Assembly: GCA_964034945.1 (NCBI GenBank)
Contig: OZ035963.1
Coordinates: 43,361,090-43,425,089, forward strand
Origin: Chrysopilus asiliformis
Lineage: Eukaryota; Arthropoda; Insecta; Diptera; Rhagionidae
Length of the DNA: 64,000 nucleotides
Direction: 5' to 3'
The position numbers were made by a program, and so were the translations under genes. This document shows positions 20,334 through 31,884 of the stretch, one piece after another. Numbering within the stretch: the first letter of the stretch is position 1; every line of letters starts with the position of its first letter. A model generated the notes under the pieces. It saw only the letters and a program-made list of their open reading frames with translations. It was not told where the DNA came from and made no database searches.

Positions 20334-22313
20334 ATGAGCAGTATTAATCTAAATAAAAGTCATCCAGTTTTTGGGAAATTTGCGTATGATGAAAACACAA
20401 AAACCAGTAAATGCAACGATTGCAGTGCTTTTATGAGCAATAGCCACCCAGAAAATCTAATGCGACATCTCAAGAGGAAGCATAAAGAATCTTACGATCT
20501 AATTGATTCAAAACGCAGAATGAAAAATAAAACAAATGGGAAAGATTTGCCAAAAAATTCTACATTAACTAATTTTTTTTCTCCCACAACAACTCAACGA
20601 AAAATTAATATATTGATGACTGCAAATGAAGTAAAAGAAGCATGCCTCGAATTAGTTACAATAAATGGCAGACCTTTATCCATGCTTGAGGACAGTGGCT
20701 TTCGACGGATTTTAGATCCAATTCTAAATGGAATAAATGAAAATCTAACAATTAATAGACAAAATATTCGAGATAGCATTATTGAAAAGGCTAGAATTTT
20801 AAGAGAAGAAATCACAAATAATTTAAAATATAAAATTTTTTCGCTGAAAATTGATAGTGCCTCTAGGTTAGATAGATCAGTTTTGGGTATCAATGTGCAG
20901 TATATAGAAAAAGGAAAAATTTATGTTAAAACTCTCGCTATGAGAGAAATGCAAGTTAGGCATACGAGCGAAAACATTGCTCGTATTGTAACAGATATTT
21001 TAAAGTCGTATAATTTATGTATAAATCAAGTGTATACAATTACAACAGACAATGGAGCCAAAATGTTTAAGACAGGTATACTACTTGCCGAAAATCAGAA
21101 TATGTATAATTTTGATAAATATGAAGTTTCATCTCAGGAAGAAGAAGAAGCAGACGACGAAACCGAGGACGAACCACTTTCTAATGGTACATCTATAGTT
21201 AATGATGATTTTTTATTTGATTTAGAATGTAGTCTCAACGGGTCAAAGGATTTTCTTAAAATTTTACGATGCGCTGCACATACGCTTCAGTTGGCTATTG
21301 GTGATGTCTTGAGAAACAGTTTATTTAAGGATACAATAGAAAAAGCAAGACGAGTCGTGAAAAAACTCCGAACCAACGTATTGTTAAATATGCTGAAACT
21401 TAAAAAATTAAAAAAACCTATTTTGGACTGTGTTACAAGATGGAACTCATCGTATATCATGTGTCCATTTAAACCATTTTCATGTGTCCTTAAACCATTT
21501 TGCGTAAAATTATCAGATGGTTTTGAAGAACTCCACTTGGATGCTTACACGTGGAATAACATTAATGCAATAGTAACTGTACTTAAGCCAGCAAACGAGG
21601 CTTTTATGACACTACAGAATAAGCAATTAACATTAGGTGATTTTTATAGTGCTTGGACTATTTGTAAGCTTAAAATACAAGCAATCAAAAGTGAGTTTTC
21701 TAAAAATTTTATCGTATCACTAGATAAACGTAGTGAAAAAATAATGGACAGTGATCCGATGTTGGCTTGTATGTATTTGGATCCGCGATACCAAATTATT
21801 TTAAATGAAGTCCAAAAAACGCAAGCGAAATCACATCTGCTTAAAATTTATTTATACATATCAAGATATTTTCATAACGAAGAAAAAAATGACAACAATA
21901 GTCATGTTGAAATTGAAATTTCAAATGTTTCGGGACACTGTTCGAACGAGATAAATCAATTGGAAAGCTTCATTGAAAACATCGAGAAAGAAAAGCAAAG
22001 TTTGTTAAATTTGGATCAAATAAATGATGCCACTGGTACTAAAATTAATAATATGGTTGCTAAAATTCATTCGTTTGATAATGTTAAAAGAGTGCCACTT
22101 TCCACTAAAGACTTCAACATTTTAGAATTCTGGGAAAATTATCATATTAAGGAATTAAGTAATCTTGCTGCCATTGTCCTTGCAGTACCGGCGACCCAGG
22201 TAACGGTCGAAAGGGCGTTTTCAACTTTGAAGTTCGTGCTGTCGGATAAACGGGCCAACACTGAAGATGTTCTGCTTGAAGATATCTTGTTAATAAATTT
22301 AAATAGCAAATAA
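20334..22313 (+). CDS. hAT transposase, 659 residues, intact
   Basis: DDE transposase of the hAT superfamily, which would bind the element ends in the nucleus and cut and paste it. Residues ~28-51 form a BED zinc finger ('CNDCSAF...HLKRKH'). The catalytic region has the first Asp in 'LKIDSASRLDRSVLGINVQY' and the second in 'TTDNGAKM'. The CxxH and Trp motifs follow in 'RCAAHTLQLAIGDVL' and 'CVTRWNSSYI'. The catalytic Glu is in 'TVERAFSTLKF', inside the C-terminal dimerisation domain ('LAAIVLAVPATQ'). An acidic insert 'EEEEADDETEDE' lies at ~268-279. No stop or frameshift was seen. The start is the first ATG of the frame, ~500 bp inside the left end. Confidence 0.93.
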   Translation: MSSINLNKSHPVFGKFAYDENTKTSKCNDCSAFMSNSHPENLMRHLKRKHKESYDLIDSKRRMKNKTNGKDLPKNSTLTNFFSPTTTQRKINILMTANEVKEACLELVTINGRPLSMLEDSGFRRILDPILNGINENLTINRQNIRDSIIEKARILREEITNNLKYKIFSLKIDSASRLDRSVLGINVQYIEKGKIYVKTLAMREMQVRHTSENIARIVTDILKSYNLCINQVYTITTDNGAKMFKTGILLAENQNMYNFDKYEVSSQEEEEADDETEDEPLSNGTSIVNDDFLFDLECSLNGSKDFLKILRCAAHTLQLAIGDVLRNSLFKDTIEKARRVVKKLRTNVLLNMLKLKKLKKPILDCVTRWNSSYIMCPFKPFSCVLKPFCVKLSDGFEELHLDAYTWNNINAIVTVLKPANEAFMTLQNKQLTLGDFYSAWTICKLKIQAIKSEFSKNFIVSLDKRSEKIMDSDPMLACMYLDPRYQIILNEVQKTQAKSHLLKIYLYISRYFHNEEKNDNNSHVEIEISNVSGHCSNEINQLESFIENIEKEKQSLLNLDQINDATGTKINNMVAKIHSFDNVKRVPLSTKDFNILEFWENYHIKELSNLAAIVLAVPATQVTVERAFSTLKFVLSDKRANTEDVLLEDILLINLNSK

Positions 22314-22334
22314 CTGAACGTTAATTTATATATC

Positions 22335-22603
22335 GATATATCGTCAGCTTAAAGTGAATTTGTGCCAAGTCCAAAATATGAAATTTTACAAAGGAGCAAA
22401 AAAAGCCTTGTTAAATCAATTTAATTTTCATTTAAAGAAAACTGAAAATTGACTGAGAATTAAATGAAGCTCAGTTTTCTTTTAATCAGACTCAGTTTTC
22501 TTTAAATGAAAATTAAATTGATTTAACAAGGCTTTTTTTTGCTCCTTTGTAAAATTTCATATTTTGGACTTAGCACAAATTCACTTTAAGCTGACGATAT
22601 ATC
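22335..22603. mobile_element. Palindromic foldback element inside the hAT 3' region
   Basis: 269-bp hairpin. The ends 'gatatatcgtcagcttaaag' and its reverse complement enclose ~120-bp arms and a short loop around 22465-22490. It has no coding capacity. It lies between the transposase stop and the right terminal repeat, so it is a likely secondary insertion. Confidence 0.75.
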
Positions 22604-22978
22604 ATATCCATATACCAAAAATCGATTTTTTTTAAATTTGTTAAATAAGACTGAATTGTTATTTTTTTGTTTTTTTACTTTTTTAAAATAAATTTTTTCA
22701 ATCGAGTTTTTTGTCTGAACCAAAACCGAACCAAAACCGAACCAAAACCAAGCTCTTTGAACCAAAACCGAACCAAAACCATAAATTTCAAAACTTGGAA
22801 ACCAAAACCAAAACCAGATGTCGAAAGAGTCCCTGAACCAAAACCGAACCTTTTTCAAAAAACATTTGGTTTGCATCTCTGCTCAGGAGTGATCGGGAAA
22901 TGTTTTTTTAGGCAAAATTAAGAGGTCGAAATTTTTCATGAATACAATACTTTATTATAGTCCGTAGAAGAAAGTAAA

Positions 22979-23085
22979 AATTACCGAAATTACCGGTATT
23001 TTTTTTAATTTACCGGTAATTTCGGTAATAAAATTGGCCGGTAAAACCGGTAAACCGTCCGGTAATGCAACCCCTAATTCCTATA
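22979..23085. repeat. Fragment ending in a hAT-like terminus
   Basis: Repeated 'taccggtaat' words lead to 'ggtaatgcaacccct', resembling the right end of hAT elements whose termini begin AGGGGTTGC. No matching left end was found. Positions 23090-23270 are a family A fragment on the minus strand. Confidence 0.4.
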
Positions 23086-23299
23086 CATCAAAATCCGATT
23101 GGAAAAAGTTTTAAAAAATCTTATTGAACAGTTGAATTTTGATACAACTGGTCGTCGTTCTTTTAAACTTCGAACAATGCCATATCACCATACGGGTTTT
23201 GCCAGATTGCCAGATTGGCAATTATAGCTTTTGTTATGTTTTTCATTAAAAATTAATCAATATTTGTAAGGCTGGTGAGCATATGCCTTTGTATGGGAC

Positions 23300-24485
23300 T
23301 CACGATAATTGTAAGCTTTCGATGTCTATTACGAGATACCGATCATTATATAATACTTCTGCGACCTCATAAGGTCCTCTATATTTTGCCACCAACTTTT
23401 TGTTAATACCCGGCAAGCTTGAGACATGTTTTAGCATAACATAATCGCCTTTTTGATATTTGTGTGGAGGTTTTTGTCTATTGTCGTAATAACTCTTGTT
23501 ATAGTTCTGAATTTTCCTTAGTTGGTTACATGCTTGTTCGCGAATTGAAACTAAATCTCGTCCTGTCGTTTCTACATTTCGCGATATATATTCCATAATC
23601 TTGTCACATATCTCGCCTTTTTGATTTACGCCAAAAAGGAGTCTACTGGGAGTATAATCTGTGCTTCGATTTGCAGTGTTGTTTATGGCATTCTCTATTT
23701 TAGGTAAATATAAGCTCCAATCGCCAGATGAATGAGACTCGCATTCTTTAGACAGCATCGGTATTATTACGCAATTGCCCGTTCTCTTTCGGGATATTAT
23801 GAAGGTGTCCTTTAACCTTACCAGAAACTGGCGAAAAGTGACGTTTTCATATGAATTACAATTAAAGCAACGGAGCTTCGTCATATTCATACTATGCGGC
23901 GCCTTTTGATAATTCTTGCTTTGTTTGTCAGACTCGGATTGAACGGAGTTGAAATTTTTCATTTTTTCGTACTTTCTGATAGCTGTCTTGAAATCCGCCA
24001 TATTGTTCGCCCCATAAAACATTGTTTTATTAACTGTCGAATCTTTGATCCCGTTGATCACGTATTTTATCAGATCCTCTTCGTCAACGTCGGACAACGT
24101 AGCGACTTCCTGCATGGCTAATAAATACTGTTGCAAATTTTCGTCAGTTTTTTTTCTTCGAGATTGCAACATCATGTGAATTTCGGCACCTGTAACTTTT
24201 TTATCAATGTCTCTTAACAAGGCCGATTTTAATTCCATCCACAACTTCGCTAAAACCGTACAATTGAGGAACCGTTTGGCGTAAATGAATAAAGTGCGGC
24301 TATCCCATTTATAGATTTCGGCAGATTCTTCGAGATTCTGTACAAATTTCTTAACTGGATAGTTATCGTCACAAGAAAATGACAAAATTGAATTCTCAAA
24401 GTCTTTAAAATGAAAGTGAACCGGTTTTGGAGCGTCACATTCCACATTTAACTGCTGCGCTGACTGTTTTTTAAGCTCAAAAATT
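23300..24485 (-). pseudogene. Gypsy-like Gag joined to integrase C-terminus (deleted)
   Basis: One minus-strand frame. It starts with Gag ('FVQNLEESAEIYKWDSRTLF', 'TDENLQQYLLAMQEVA') and a partial zinc knuckle 'LRCFNCNSYE' at about residue 198. It then passes directly into integrase: the end of the core ('LPKIENAINNTANRSTDYTP') and the C-terminal 'KGDYVMLKHVSS' and 'KYRGPYEV'. Protease, RT, RNase H and the catalytic part of integrase are missing, and the frame stays open across the deletion. The first in-frame codon of the usual reading is GTG, so no true start is visible. A TAA near 24486 separates it from further Gag-like residues ('EAINQELENLLEIVRKKK', about 24489-24580). LTRs were not identified. 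This may be a deletion derivative moved by other copies. Confidence 0.75.
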
Positions 24486-24769
24486 TATTTTTTCTTTCTC
24501 ACAATTTCGAGTAAATTTTCTAATTCTTGATTTATTGCTTCACTTTCTATATTTGTGCTACTTACATTCAAATTCTCGTCATTCAGTGCACCTTTAAGTG
24601 CATTTGTGACCCAATTTTGATTAGTTGAGTAAAAATCTGGACTACAGTGAATGTATTTGTGGAAAATTAAAAAATTTTAATTTTTTTTTTAAATGAATAC
24701 TGATAGCTTAAACATCATTAATTTGTATAGAGAGTATTTTTAACCCCCATAGAAAAAAACATGTACCGA

Positions 24770-25345
24770 ACGGGTTAACTTTGCCTTACCATTTGTAACG
24801 CCAAGATCCCGTCATCACACAAACAAAAGAATTACACAAGTGTGTTTAGAATGATAAAAATAATTAATTTTTACATGTCCATCCGTCCGTCCGTCTGTGG
24901 TGCGGATTGCCGGCGCACGGATTGAACTAAAGACTTAAAATTTGACGCAGATCCGTTTTTCGTAAAATGCGAGACTAAGGCCCATTTGCGCGTATTATTC
25001 TTAAAAAATTAAGTTATGGTTAGCCTACTTAAACCGTAGAAATTCTTCGACTTAAATTTATTAAGTTGTACATAAGTTGCTAAGTTTTGTTGGTGCAAAC
25101 GGCACTAAGTTTGTTAATGGGCAAAAATAGACCATTAGGGGGGTACCCCCCATACGAACGGAAACGTTTTTTGTAAATATCTCAAAAACGGTGCATCTTA
25201 TCAAAATCCGATTGGAATAAATTTAAAAAAAATGGAATTTTGGTACAACTGTTCGAATTTTGATACGAATATCACCATACGGGTTTTCAATAATTGCCAG
25301 ATTGGCAATTATAGCTTTTGTTATGTTTGAATATGAAAAAATCCT
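24770..25345 (-). repeat. Repeat family A, long unbroken copy
   Basis: It runs from 'gttaactttgccttacc' through a cagacggacgg-type tract to the hairpin 'attgccagattggcaat'. The junction 'attaggggggg-taccccccatacg' is uninterrupted and represents the empty form of the site occupied by the retrotransposon at 1959-8274. Confidence 0.75.
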
Positions 25346-25397
25346 TTTTTTTCAAAAGTATTTTGATGTATAGAAAAATTATGCAGTAATTATTAAC

Positions 25398-27420
25398 CCT
25401 ATTATGTAAGTCGTGCGGAGTCCATTCCGCAGTGATTTGGTATTATGTAAGTCCGCATGCCGTTTGCGGACTAGACTCTCTGCGATCATATGCGTTGGTT
25501 CGCGTTGAACTGTCAAACGTGAGAAAGATTCGTTTCAGTTGTCAAAGATTTTATTTATTTTTCAAAAATATTGCAATGTTTTCAAGTGTAGCTCTTTTTT
25601 CCTTTAATGATAATAACAACAATGATATAACAATTACAAGAAAATCAATTAGAGATGCTCCCAAAAATCGTTCACCTCCTGTTTTGTTTTCCCTGTCGGG
25701 AACCCATTTCCTCGATCAGAGTTTTGAACTGTCTTTGAGTTGTTTGCTTCATTGCCTTATCTATATACATATATATAAAAAAAAACATTGTAATTATAAA
25801 TATATAAAAAAGAAAAAATAATTTACTTACACAGTCTTTTTTTTCGCAAATAGTTGCGGACTTGAAATTGCTTGAAAAACAGTATAGGGATTCTGAGGGA
25901 ACTGTCGATAATTATCGACAAGCGAGTTATGTGCACATATTCAACTTTCTTTTAATTGTGTTGGTGGATACAGCACACTAATGCAGGTTTGACTTCCAAT
26001 GCGATTTCCTTCACTCGGGTAACATTAATGGTTTGACGTCTGGAAATCTATTCCACATTTCCAACGTTTTTATCGACATTTCCAATGGATATCACTTGCT
26101 TTATGAGGTAGTGAAAACAGTGCGTTTGCGTATAAGTTTAGCGCACACAAAACACGAAGAGCAGGCGATATTAAAGTTCGATTGGGCCCCACTTCAGTCA
26201 TGTGCGGAGTCAACTTTTCAATTATTTCCACTGCCACACAGATATCGTACTACTAGATCGCGGCACTCGAACAATTCCATAGCAAAAATATGGGACAGCG
26301 TGACTATGGTTGTCTCATTTTGTCTTCGAATTTTAGTGATGTCAGACGTTCGAATCACCAAACTCAATAATACTTGAATTATATGTTTTACGTCGAACTC
26401 ATAAGACTTACACACGGTTTAGGGAATTGCATATTAATGTATGCGGCAGCTCTGAATATTAACATGAATAATCGGTATAGGGATTGAAAAATATTCCGTC
26501 GGGGACCTGCATAAGCATTTTTTTCCAGAATTTTAATTTCCCAGAATGACTAGCTTTGTCCCTTTTTTTCGTCACAGCTTTTTGACGTTTCAGTGGCCCA
26601 TTTGAGATAGCAAATGGCTTGATCTAGTAGTAGGATATCTGTACACAACACATAAATTTAGTTTTTAAACATATATAAATTACGCTTTTTTCCCCTTTCT
26701 TCGGGTATCGGAAAAGGCTCTGACGCTGCCCGTAGATTTCGTCTCATTATTCGCATTTGATTCCTCCTAAAGTAATAATAAACGGGTACTGCGGAATTCA
26801 TTGTCTTTGGTAAATTATTAAAAACACTATCTAAAGTTTTTCGCGGTACATTTGCGGCTGTCAAATCGAGATTTTTTGGGTTGCTTATTACACTTGCAAC
26901 TTATGAAATTCACATCGGGTAGGTAAAAATTCTTCATCGCTGCGGATCTTCAAGAAAATTTCCTAACTTTTAAAAAAAATCCCTCTTTTCGATATTCCAC
27001 TGGCGATAAGTTTCGATTATGCTCAGAATCGGTGTACAGGTCTTGCGGACTACCATAATACCAAAACAGTCCGCAGTGGCAGATTTGCCGCAGTACGACG
27101 AGTCACGCGACTTCCACAATAGGGCTATTTATTTATTTTTCAAAAATATAGCAATGTTTCCAAGTGTAGCACTTTTTTTCTTTAATGATAATAACAACAC
27201 TGATATGAAAATTATAAGAAAATCAATGATAAGAAAATCAAACACAGTCTCTTTTTTTCATAACCTCGAAATGTCGCTGGAAAAGGTGAGTCCGCAGCCA
27301 AATAGATGCGGACTTGAAATTGCTTGAAACGCAGGTCGTGCGGACTTACATAATACCAAAACAGTCCGCAGTGGCAGATTTGCCGCAGTACGACGAGTCG
27401 CGAGACTTTCATAATAGGGC
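25398..27420. repeat. Composite inverted/direct repeat with CCCTATTATG ends
   Basis: The left end 'ccctattatgtaagtcgtgc' is inverted at 27330-27418 ('ataataccaaaacagtccgc', 'cataataggg'). Within it 27044-27126 and 27334-27420 are direct repeats of ~85 bp, and 25545-25650 resembles 27127-27235. This looks like miniature elements inserted in related sites. Two weak frames inside (26033-26377 plus, 26658-26864 minus) match nothing I know. Confidence 0.5.
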
Positions 27421-27559
27421 TATATATTTCAAATAATTTTTTGTTGTTTGACGCACTGTTTTCAAGAAAATTGCAAATATTTTTTCCATCTGCTTGGGAG
27501 AAAGGGAATAGAGCGAATTCCCTTTTCGCCAGACACTTAAGATTTTTACATTTATGTTG

Positions 27560-28170
27560 TAACATATATAAATAGTTTGAGAGATATATTAATCAAATAG
27601 TTTGAGAGATAGCTGAGGAGGGGATTGGTCGAAAATTTACCTTGACAGATAACCTATCCAACACTAAGGCTCTTATTATGAATGTCAATTCACAACTGAT
27701 AGTTGATAATTATCAACTGAGTTGATACATCGGTATTACGAATGTCAATCGGTGTCAACTTTGGTTGACAGCTATCAATAAAGTTGACACCGATTGACAT
27801 TCGTAATACCGATGTATCAACTTAGTTGATAATTATCAACTATCAATTGTGTATTGACATTCATAATAAGGGCCTACATATCGTATAAAAATCCGTTCTG
27901 TAGTTTAGGAGAGAGCTGCAGAGGGGGCTCGCACCATGTAGAGCGGAGTAGTTTGAGTGGTTAAAAATTTATATTATGATTGACCTGTTCAACACTGAAA
28001 ACCGTATTCAAATCCCTGCAGTGGTTTAGAAGATAACAGGCGAGGGGGTGGAAAGCGAGCCGATACCGCGACCACACCTAACTATAAACCTTGGTCATGA
28101 TTCATAGTCTATGTTGGTGCAGTAGTTCTTGAGTTTATACGTTACTCCATCTCACAAGTCAAAAAAAAAA
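27560..28170. repeat. Helitron-like repeat body split by a palindrome
   Basis: Phrases such as 'agtagttcttgagtttatac' and 'gaccacacctaactataaac' resemble bodies of non-autonomous Helitron-like repeats. It is interrupted by the 27668-27874 palindrome. Confidence 0.4.
27668..27874. mobile_element. Palindromic miniature element
   Basis: ~207 bp with nearly perfect arms: 'cttattatgaatgtcaat' at the left and 'attgacattcataataag' at the right, with the centre near 27775. It lies between bases CTA-AGG and GCC-TA, so the target duplication is ambiguous (possibly TA). Confidence 0.7.
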
Positions 28171-28779
28171 TATAACTCTATCTCACAAATCAAAAAAAAA
28201 ACGCTTTCGCACCCCAATAAGTTTGTTCCTGCACTCCAGTTGATGCGCACGCAATCACAATGAACATAACCATTCACAAAGTGCACTTCATCAAACTGAA
28301 CTCACCTCTGTGAAATCACTTTTCGTTGGTAATTTTCACAAAAAATCGTTTCAAAAGAATCAATTAAATCAGATTGAATTGCAATAACTGCCAAAGTGAT
28401 AAAAATTTGTAGGAAATTAAAAAAAATACTGATAAATCGCGGCACACGTCTGCACATCTCAATAATTTGCGATGGAAAGGTTGTGCAAATGAATCAGCTG
28501 TCAAAAGTTGATGGACACAACGCCATATACTGGCATTACCAGAACCAGCATACGAAATCATGTTCGTTTTCTACACATAACGTTGTATGTGGAGATTGAA
28601 TTTTGTTTTTCATAATTTTTTTCAATGTTGATAACAGAAATAATGGAAAAATCGAAATGTAATTTGAATGAATTCGTGATAAAAAGTTGTCGCTAAGCAA
28701 AAATTGTCACAAAAAAAAATGGTCATAAAAAAAAGTCCTGAAAAAGTTGTCCTAAAGTGGTAGTGGTGGTGTTTTGTTT

Positions 28780-29030
28780 TATTGAAATGGCACTATCGGT
28801 ACCACCACACAAAACCATATTCGTTCTTAATACATGTCGTGTATCATAGATGGCGCTGTATGTGGAAAATGTGTTTCCCGCATTTCCATGGAGATTTTCC
28901 AAAATTTTCTTGGGTATTCTTCTGGTTTGACCGAAGACCAGTCCGAATTGGTGCGTATCATCGAAATCGATCCAACCGTTCTTGAGTTATAAGCGTAGTA
29001 ACTAACGTCACTTTCTTTTATATATATAGA
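28780..29030 (-). repeat. Helitron-like repeat, minus-strand head
   Basis: The minus strand starts near 29030 with TCTATATATATAAAAG and continues 'ggttggatcgatttcgatga'. No coding content. The stretch 28170-28780 holds only weak frames. Confidence 0.45.
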
Positions 29031-29049
29031 TAGAAGAAGAGGTCAAACC

Positions 29050-29450
29050 AAAGGGTATATTAAATTTGCCTTACCGTTTGTAACGCCAAGATCCCGTTAT
29101 CACACACAAAAATGAATTACACCAGTGTTTAGAATGATGAATGAATTTTGCATGTCCGTCCGTCTGTCTGTGGCGCGGATTGCGGACGTGCGGATTGAGC
29201 TAGAGACTTGAAATTTGACGCAGATTCGTTTTTCGTAAAATGCAAAGGCTAAGTTCGTTAATGGGCAAAAATTTTAAGATATGATTCTACATAAAACTCC
29301 CATACATCAAAATCCGATTGGAATAAATTTTAAAAAATCTTATTGAAAAGTTTGACTTCAAAGTGGAATTTTGATACAACTGTTCGCCGTTCACTTAAAT
29401 CACCATATGATTGGCAATTATAGTTTTTGTTATGTTTATCATTGTAGACT
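29050..29450 (-). repeat. Repeat family A, minus-strand copy
   Basis: It shares 'taacgccaagatcccg', the ccgtccgtctgtctgtgg tract and 'ttggcaattatag' with the other family A copies and has a central deletion. It lies about 380 bp downstream of sno exon 29835-29973. Positions 29451-29834 hold no recognisable coding exon. Confidence 0.65.
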
Positions 29451-29834
29451 AAACTGGTCCAGCCTTTTGTTAGGCATTCAATTAGATTATCCAGTTAGGC
29501 TTTCTAGAATAAGCGAATAATTGTGCACTCTCGATTCGTCAGTAGAGCGTGCTACATCAGATTGATCTTTGTTTTATTTCAGTACGGCCAGATACCCCAC
29601 ACATGAATTTTCAGAAAGTCTTATATGGACAAGAAAATTCGAATTTATGTTCCAGCCACAATTTTTTGGGGGTAGATTTGGATTTATAATATCTATTAAT
29701 ACGACATACTAGAACCGCATTATAGGAAATGTGGTCTAAAAAGCTGTATTTCCTTAGTTTTATAAACGTAGTAACTGACATTAAATAATTATACGCTCTT
29801 TGATTTACTAATTTTATAGGTGAAAAAAACCTAC

Positions 29835-29973
29835 TTGTCAATGGCCTCCTGCCAAATCATTCCACGTTCAACTTGCACTGTGTGTACTTCTGTTGGGGCT
29901 ATACCAGTTGCATGTTTCCGTATGAACTTTACTAGCTTTATTCTAGCAACATTTTCGCCAGCCGTTCCTAAAT
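29835..29973 (-). CDS. sno: sno exon (last one visible)
   Basis: 139 nt, preceded by acceptor 'ttacaatag' and followed by donor GTAGGT. It starts in phase with the G left by exon 30040-31326. It encodes '[16 protein letters not shown]' and '[15 protein letters not shown]', which corresponds to the region after the conserved GILDLG block of SBNO proteins. The exon ends with two bases of a codon, so the gene must continue. No further exon was recognised at lower coordinates in the window. Confidence 0.85.
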
Positions 29974-30039
29974 CTATTGTAAATTTTAAGAAAACATATA
30001 TTTATCCTTGAGTTTTGTTTTGAAAAAATCAAATCTCAC

Positions 30040-31326
30040 CTAAAATACCCAAATCAAACCGTCCCATCTTTTTAGCCTGCGCGATTATTGCAGCCAAGGT
30101 GTCAGTAAAATATTTGAAGAGCCGATTCTGCAGTTCAACTGGCATTCCTAGAATTCTATTGAGGAACTTTGACATATTATTATAGTCCTTATCGAGACTG
30201 AGAATGCCCGGCATTGCTTCACTGTTAACAATTAATCCGACACCAACCAGTGCACCAGCAATATCCTTAAAGAAATCTCCCTTATAGTCCTCTGGTGGAT
30301 GGACTATGGGCGACTCATAGCCCATAATTGTCTTCATAACTGCTTCAAGGGCCGTTCGGCCGTATTTGTTGTCAATATTAAACTGCGACAAGTCACGTGT
30401 TTCTGTCGCTCTTCGATCACCATGTGTGAGAGCGCCCAACGACTCTAAACGCTTGGCAACTGTGGACGCAAACCGCCGTTCACCGGCCAAATTCGAAATG
30501 AGGAAAATGTATTCGGGCGCATTAACCTGATTTGATCGATGCGTGCGACCGAACTGTTGAATAGCTCTGTCTGCAGACCAAGGCAGTTCAAGTGTGATGT
30601 GAACTCTTCTACGTTGATTCCGCACGCGCCGGTCACTTTGCAGAGAAATACCACTGGAGGCAGCCTCCGATATGATTGCCACATCCTTTTCGCCATTCAT
30701 AAAACGCTGCTTTTCTGTGAGATTTAGAGTTTCTAGCGGAACATCCTGTTCAGATCTTGACTCGTACTGGATCGAACCGTCTTCTGTTTGCACGACACGT
30801 CCCTTGCGTCCTGTCATCTCTGCGACGTTATCGGACCCGCCTAACTCATCTATTAGCTGATCTAAAGTATTTGGTGGAAGTCGATCGCCGAGCCTATCGA
30901 TTTTCTTGAGAAGTTCTTCCTTCATACTGCATGCCCTCTCTATGGCGTCTTTTGGTGGTGGACCTAACTGCATTCGAATGCCATTTGCTTGAGTCACAAC
31001 AGGTTTCTGTTCTTGCTTCTTTGCAAGTAACTGCTGAATTTTATCTTGAGTACTTCTCGGCTTTTTTCGTGGCGATTTATCTGTCTTAGTTTTCTTTTTC
31101 TTTCTTGAACTCACCCAAGGATCCGCATCACTATCCGACCCTGAATAGAAGGGATTAAAATCGCTACTTGGACAGCTGTCTGAGCCATGATCTGATTCTC
31201 CTGTTTCGCTCTCAGACATTTTAAAGTCGGAATCATCAGAGTTCTGATTGGACTCGTCGCTCGCGTCCGAGGAGCCGAGCCGAGAGCGTTTAGTCCGTTG
31301 GGCTGCTTGTCGAACTGAAAGCGAAC
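30040..31326 (-). CDS. sno: sno exon with C-terminal helicase domain
   Basis: Large 1,287-nt exon of strawberry notch. It begins with a Ser/Arg-rich, acidic linker ('[15 protein letters not shown]', then basic KKKKTK runs). It then encodes the conserved '[14 protein letters not shown]', '[13 protein letters not shown]', '[16 protein letters not shown]', '[20 protein letters not shown]' and '[19 protein letters not shown]'. The QxxGRxxR element at about 30529-30560 corresponds to helicase motif VI. The donor GTGAG at 30039 opens a 66-bp intron. The family acts in the nucleus and in Drosophila links EGFR and Notch signalling. The frame is open throughout. Confidence 0.95.
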
Positions 31327-31376
31327 CTAAATTAAGATCATTTGATTAGATTACATGCACATATTTCACAATTTAC

Positions 31377-31522
31377 TTGATTTCCGTTTTGATGTTCCCG
31401 CTATATCTTCTTCCATTATCGACTGTAGCTCAATCTTTTTCGATTCGATGCCAAGCAATCGATGGATGCGATTTCTATCCGGAGCAGGGAAATGCTTTTC
31501 AACCAGTGATTGAAAAACTCCT
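31377..31522 (-). CDS. sno: sno exon
   Basis: 146 nt between acceptor 'gaattttag' and donor GTAAAT. It encodes '[20 protein letters not shown]' followed by a less conserved '[12 protein letters not shown]' linker. It is followed by a 50-bp intron and preceded by an 81-bp intron. Phase agrees at both ends. Confidence 0.92.
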
Positions 31523-31603
31523 CTAAAATTCACATAAAAAAGATAGAAAATGAAACCAGTTTTACTAAATTTAGTTTTTAACAATATTCAACTACTGACT
31601 CAC

Positions 31604-31884
31604 TTTGCTGTTGATACAAAATCACTGAGCTCACCATCATCTCGTTCCAATTGTTCTAACGTTCGTGCCTCTCCTGTAGATTGGAGCCCAATGACAACAC
31701 ATTTTCCATACTTTATCGCTTCTCTAGCTACTGTTACAGCATGATTTACTTTAGCAGCTATGCACAGATATTTGAAGAAACGCTGATGCGCAGACCAAAA
31801 TTGTCCCCACATTGTCTTTTTCATACGGCTTTCGGCATCGATCAATTCGGCCGCTTCTGTAAATTTTTGCATGGCTTCGACCCA
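31604..31884 (-). CDS. sno: sno exon after the 11-kb intron
   Basis: 281 nt. The acceptor is 'aatttttaaag' and the donor GTGAGT. It encodes '[20 protein letters not shown]', '[20 protein letters not shown]' and '[20 protein letters not shown]', one of the most conserved blocks of SBNO proteins and a part of the second helicase lobe. It joins in phase to exon 42904-43057 across an 11,019-bp intron. Confidence 0.95.

Larger units (their letters stand above)
19840..22881 (+). mobile_element. hAT DNA transposon, apparently complete
   Basis: 3,042 bp flanked by the perfect 8-bp target duplication CTCAGGAG (19832-19839 and 22882-22889). The ends are inverted repeats starting CAGAGATGCAAACC. Subterminal stretches are dense in 'accgaaccaaaa' words, which in hAT elements often serve as transposase-binding sites. 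It carries one long open transposase frame. A foldback insertion at 22335-22603 lies downstream of the gene. The intact frame and perfect duplication suggest recent activity. Confidence 0.95.

Noticed and set aside
26658..26864. Minus-strand frame 'VPVYYYFRRNQMRIMRRNLR' as a transposase or host exon
   Set aside because: I could not match it to a family and it has no clear splice sites; left unannotated.
29611..29841. Frame reading through from the last sno exon as further sno coding sequence
   Set aside because: It follows a good GT donor and its translation has no resemblance to SBNO proteins, so it is intron.
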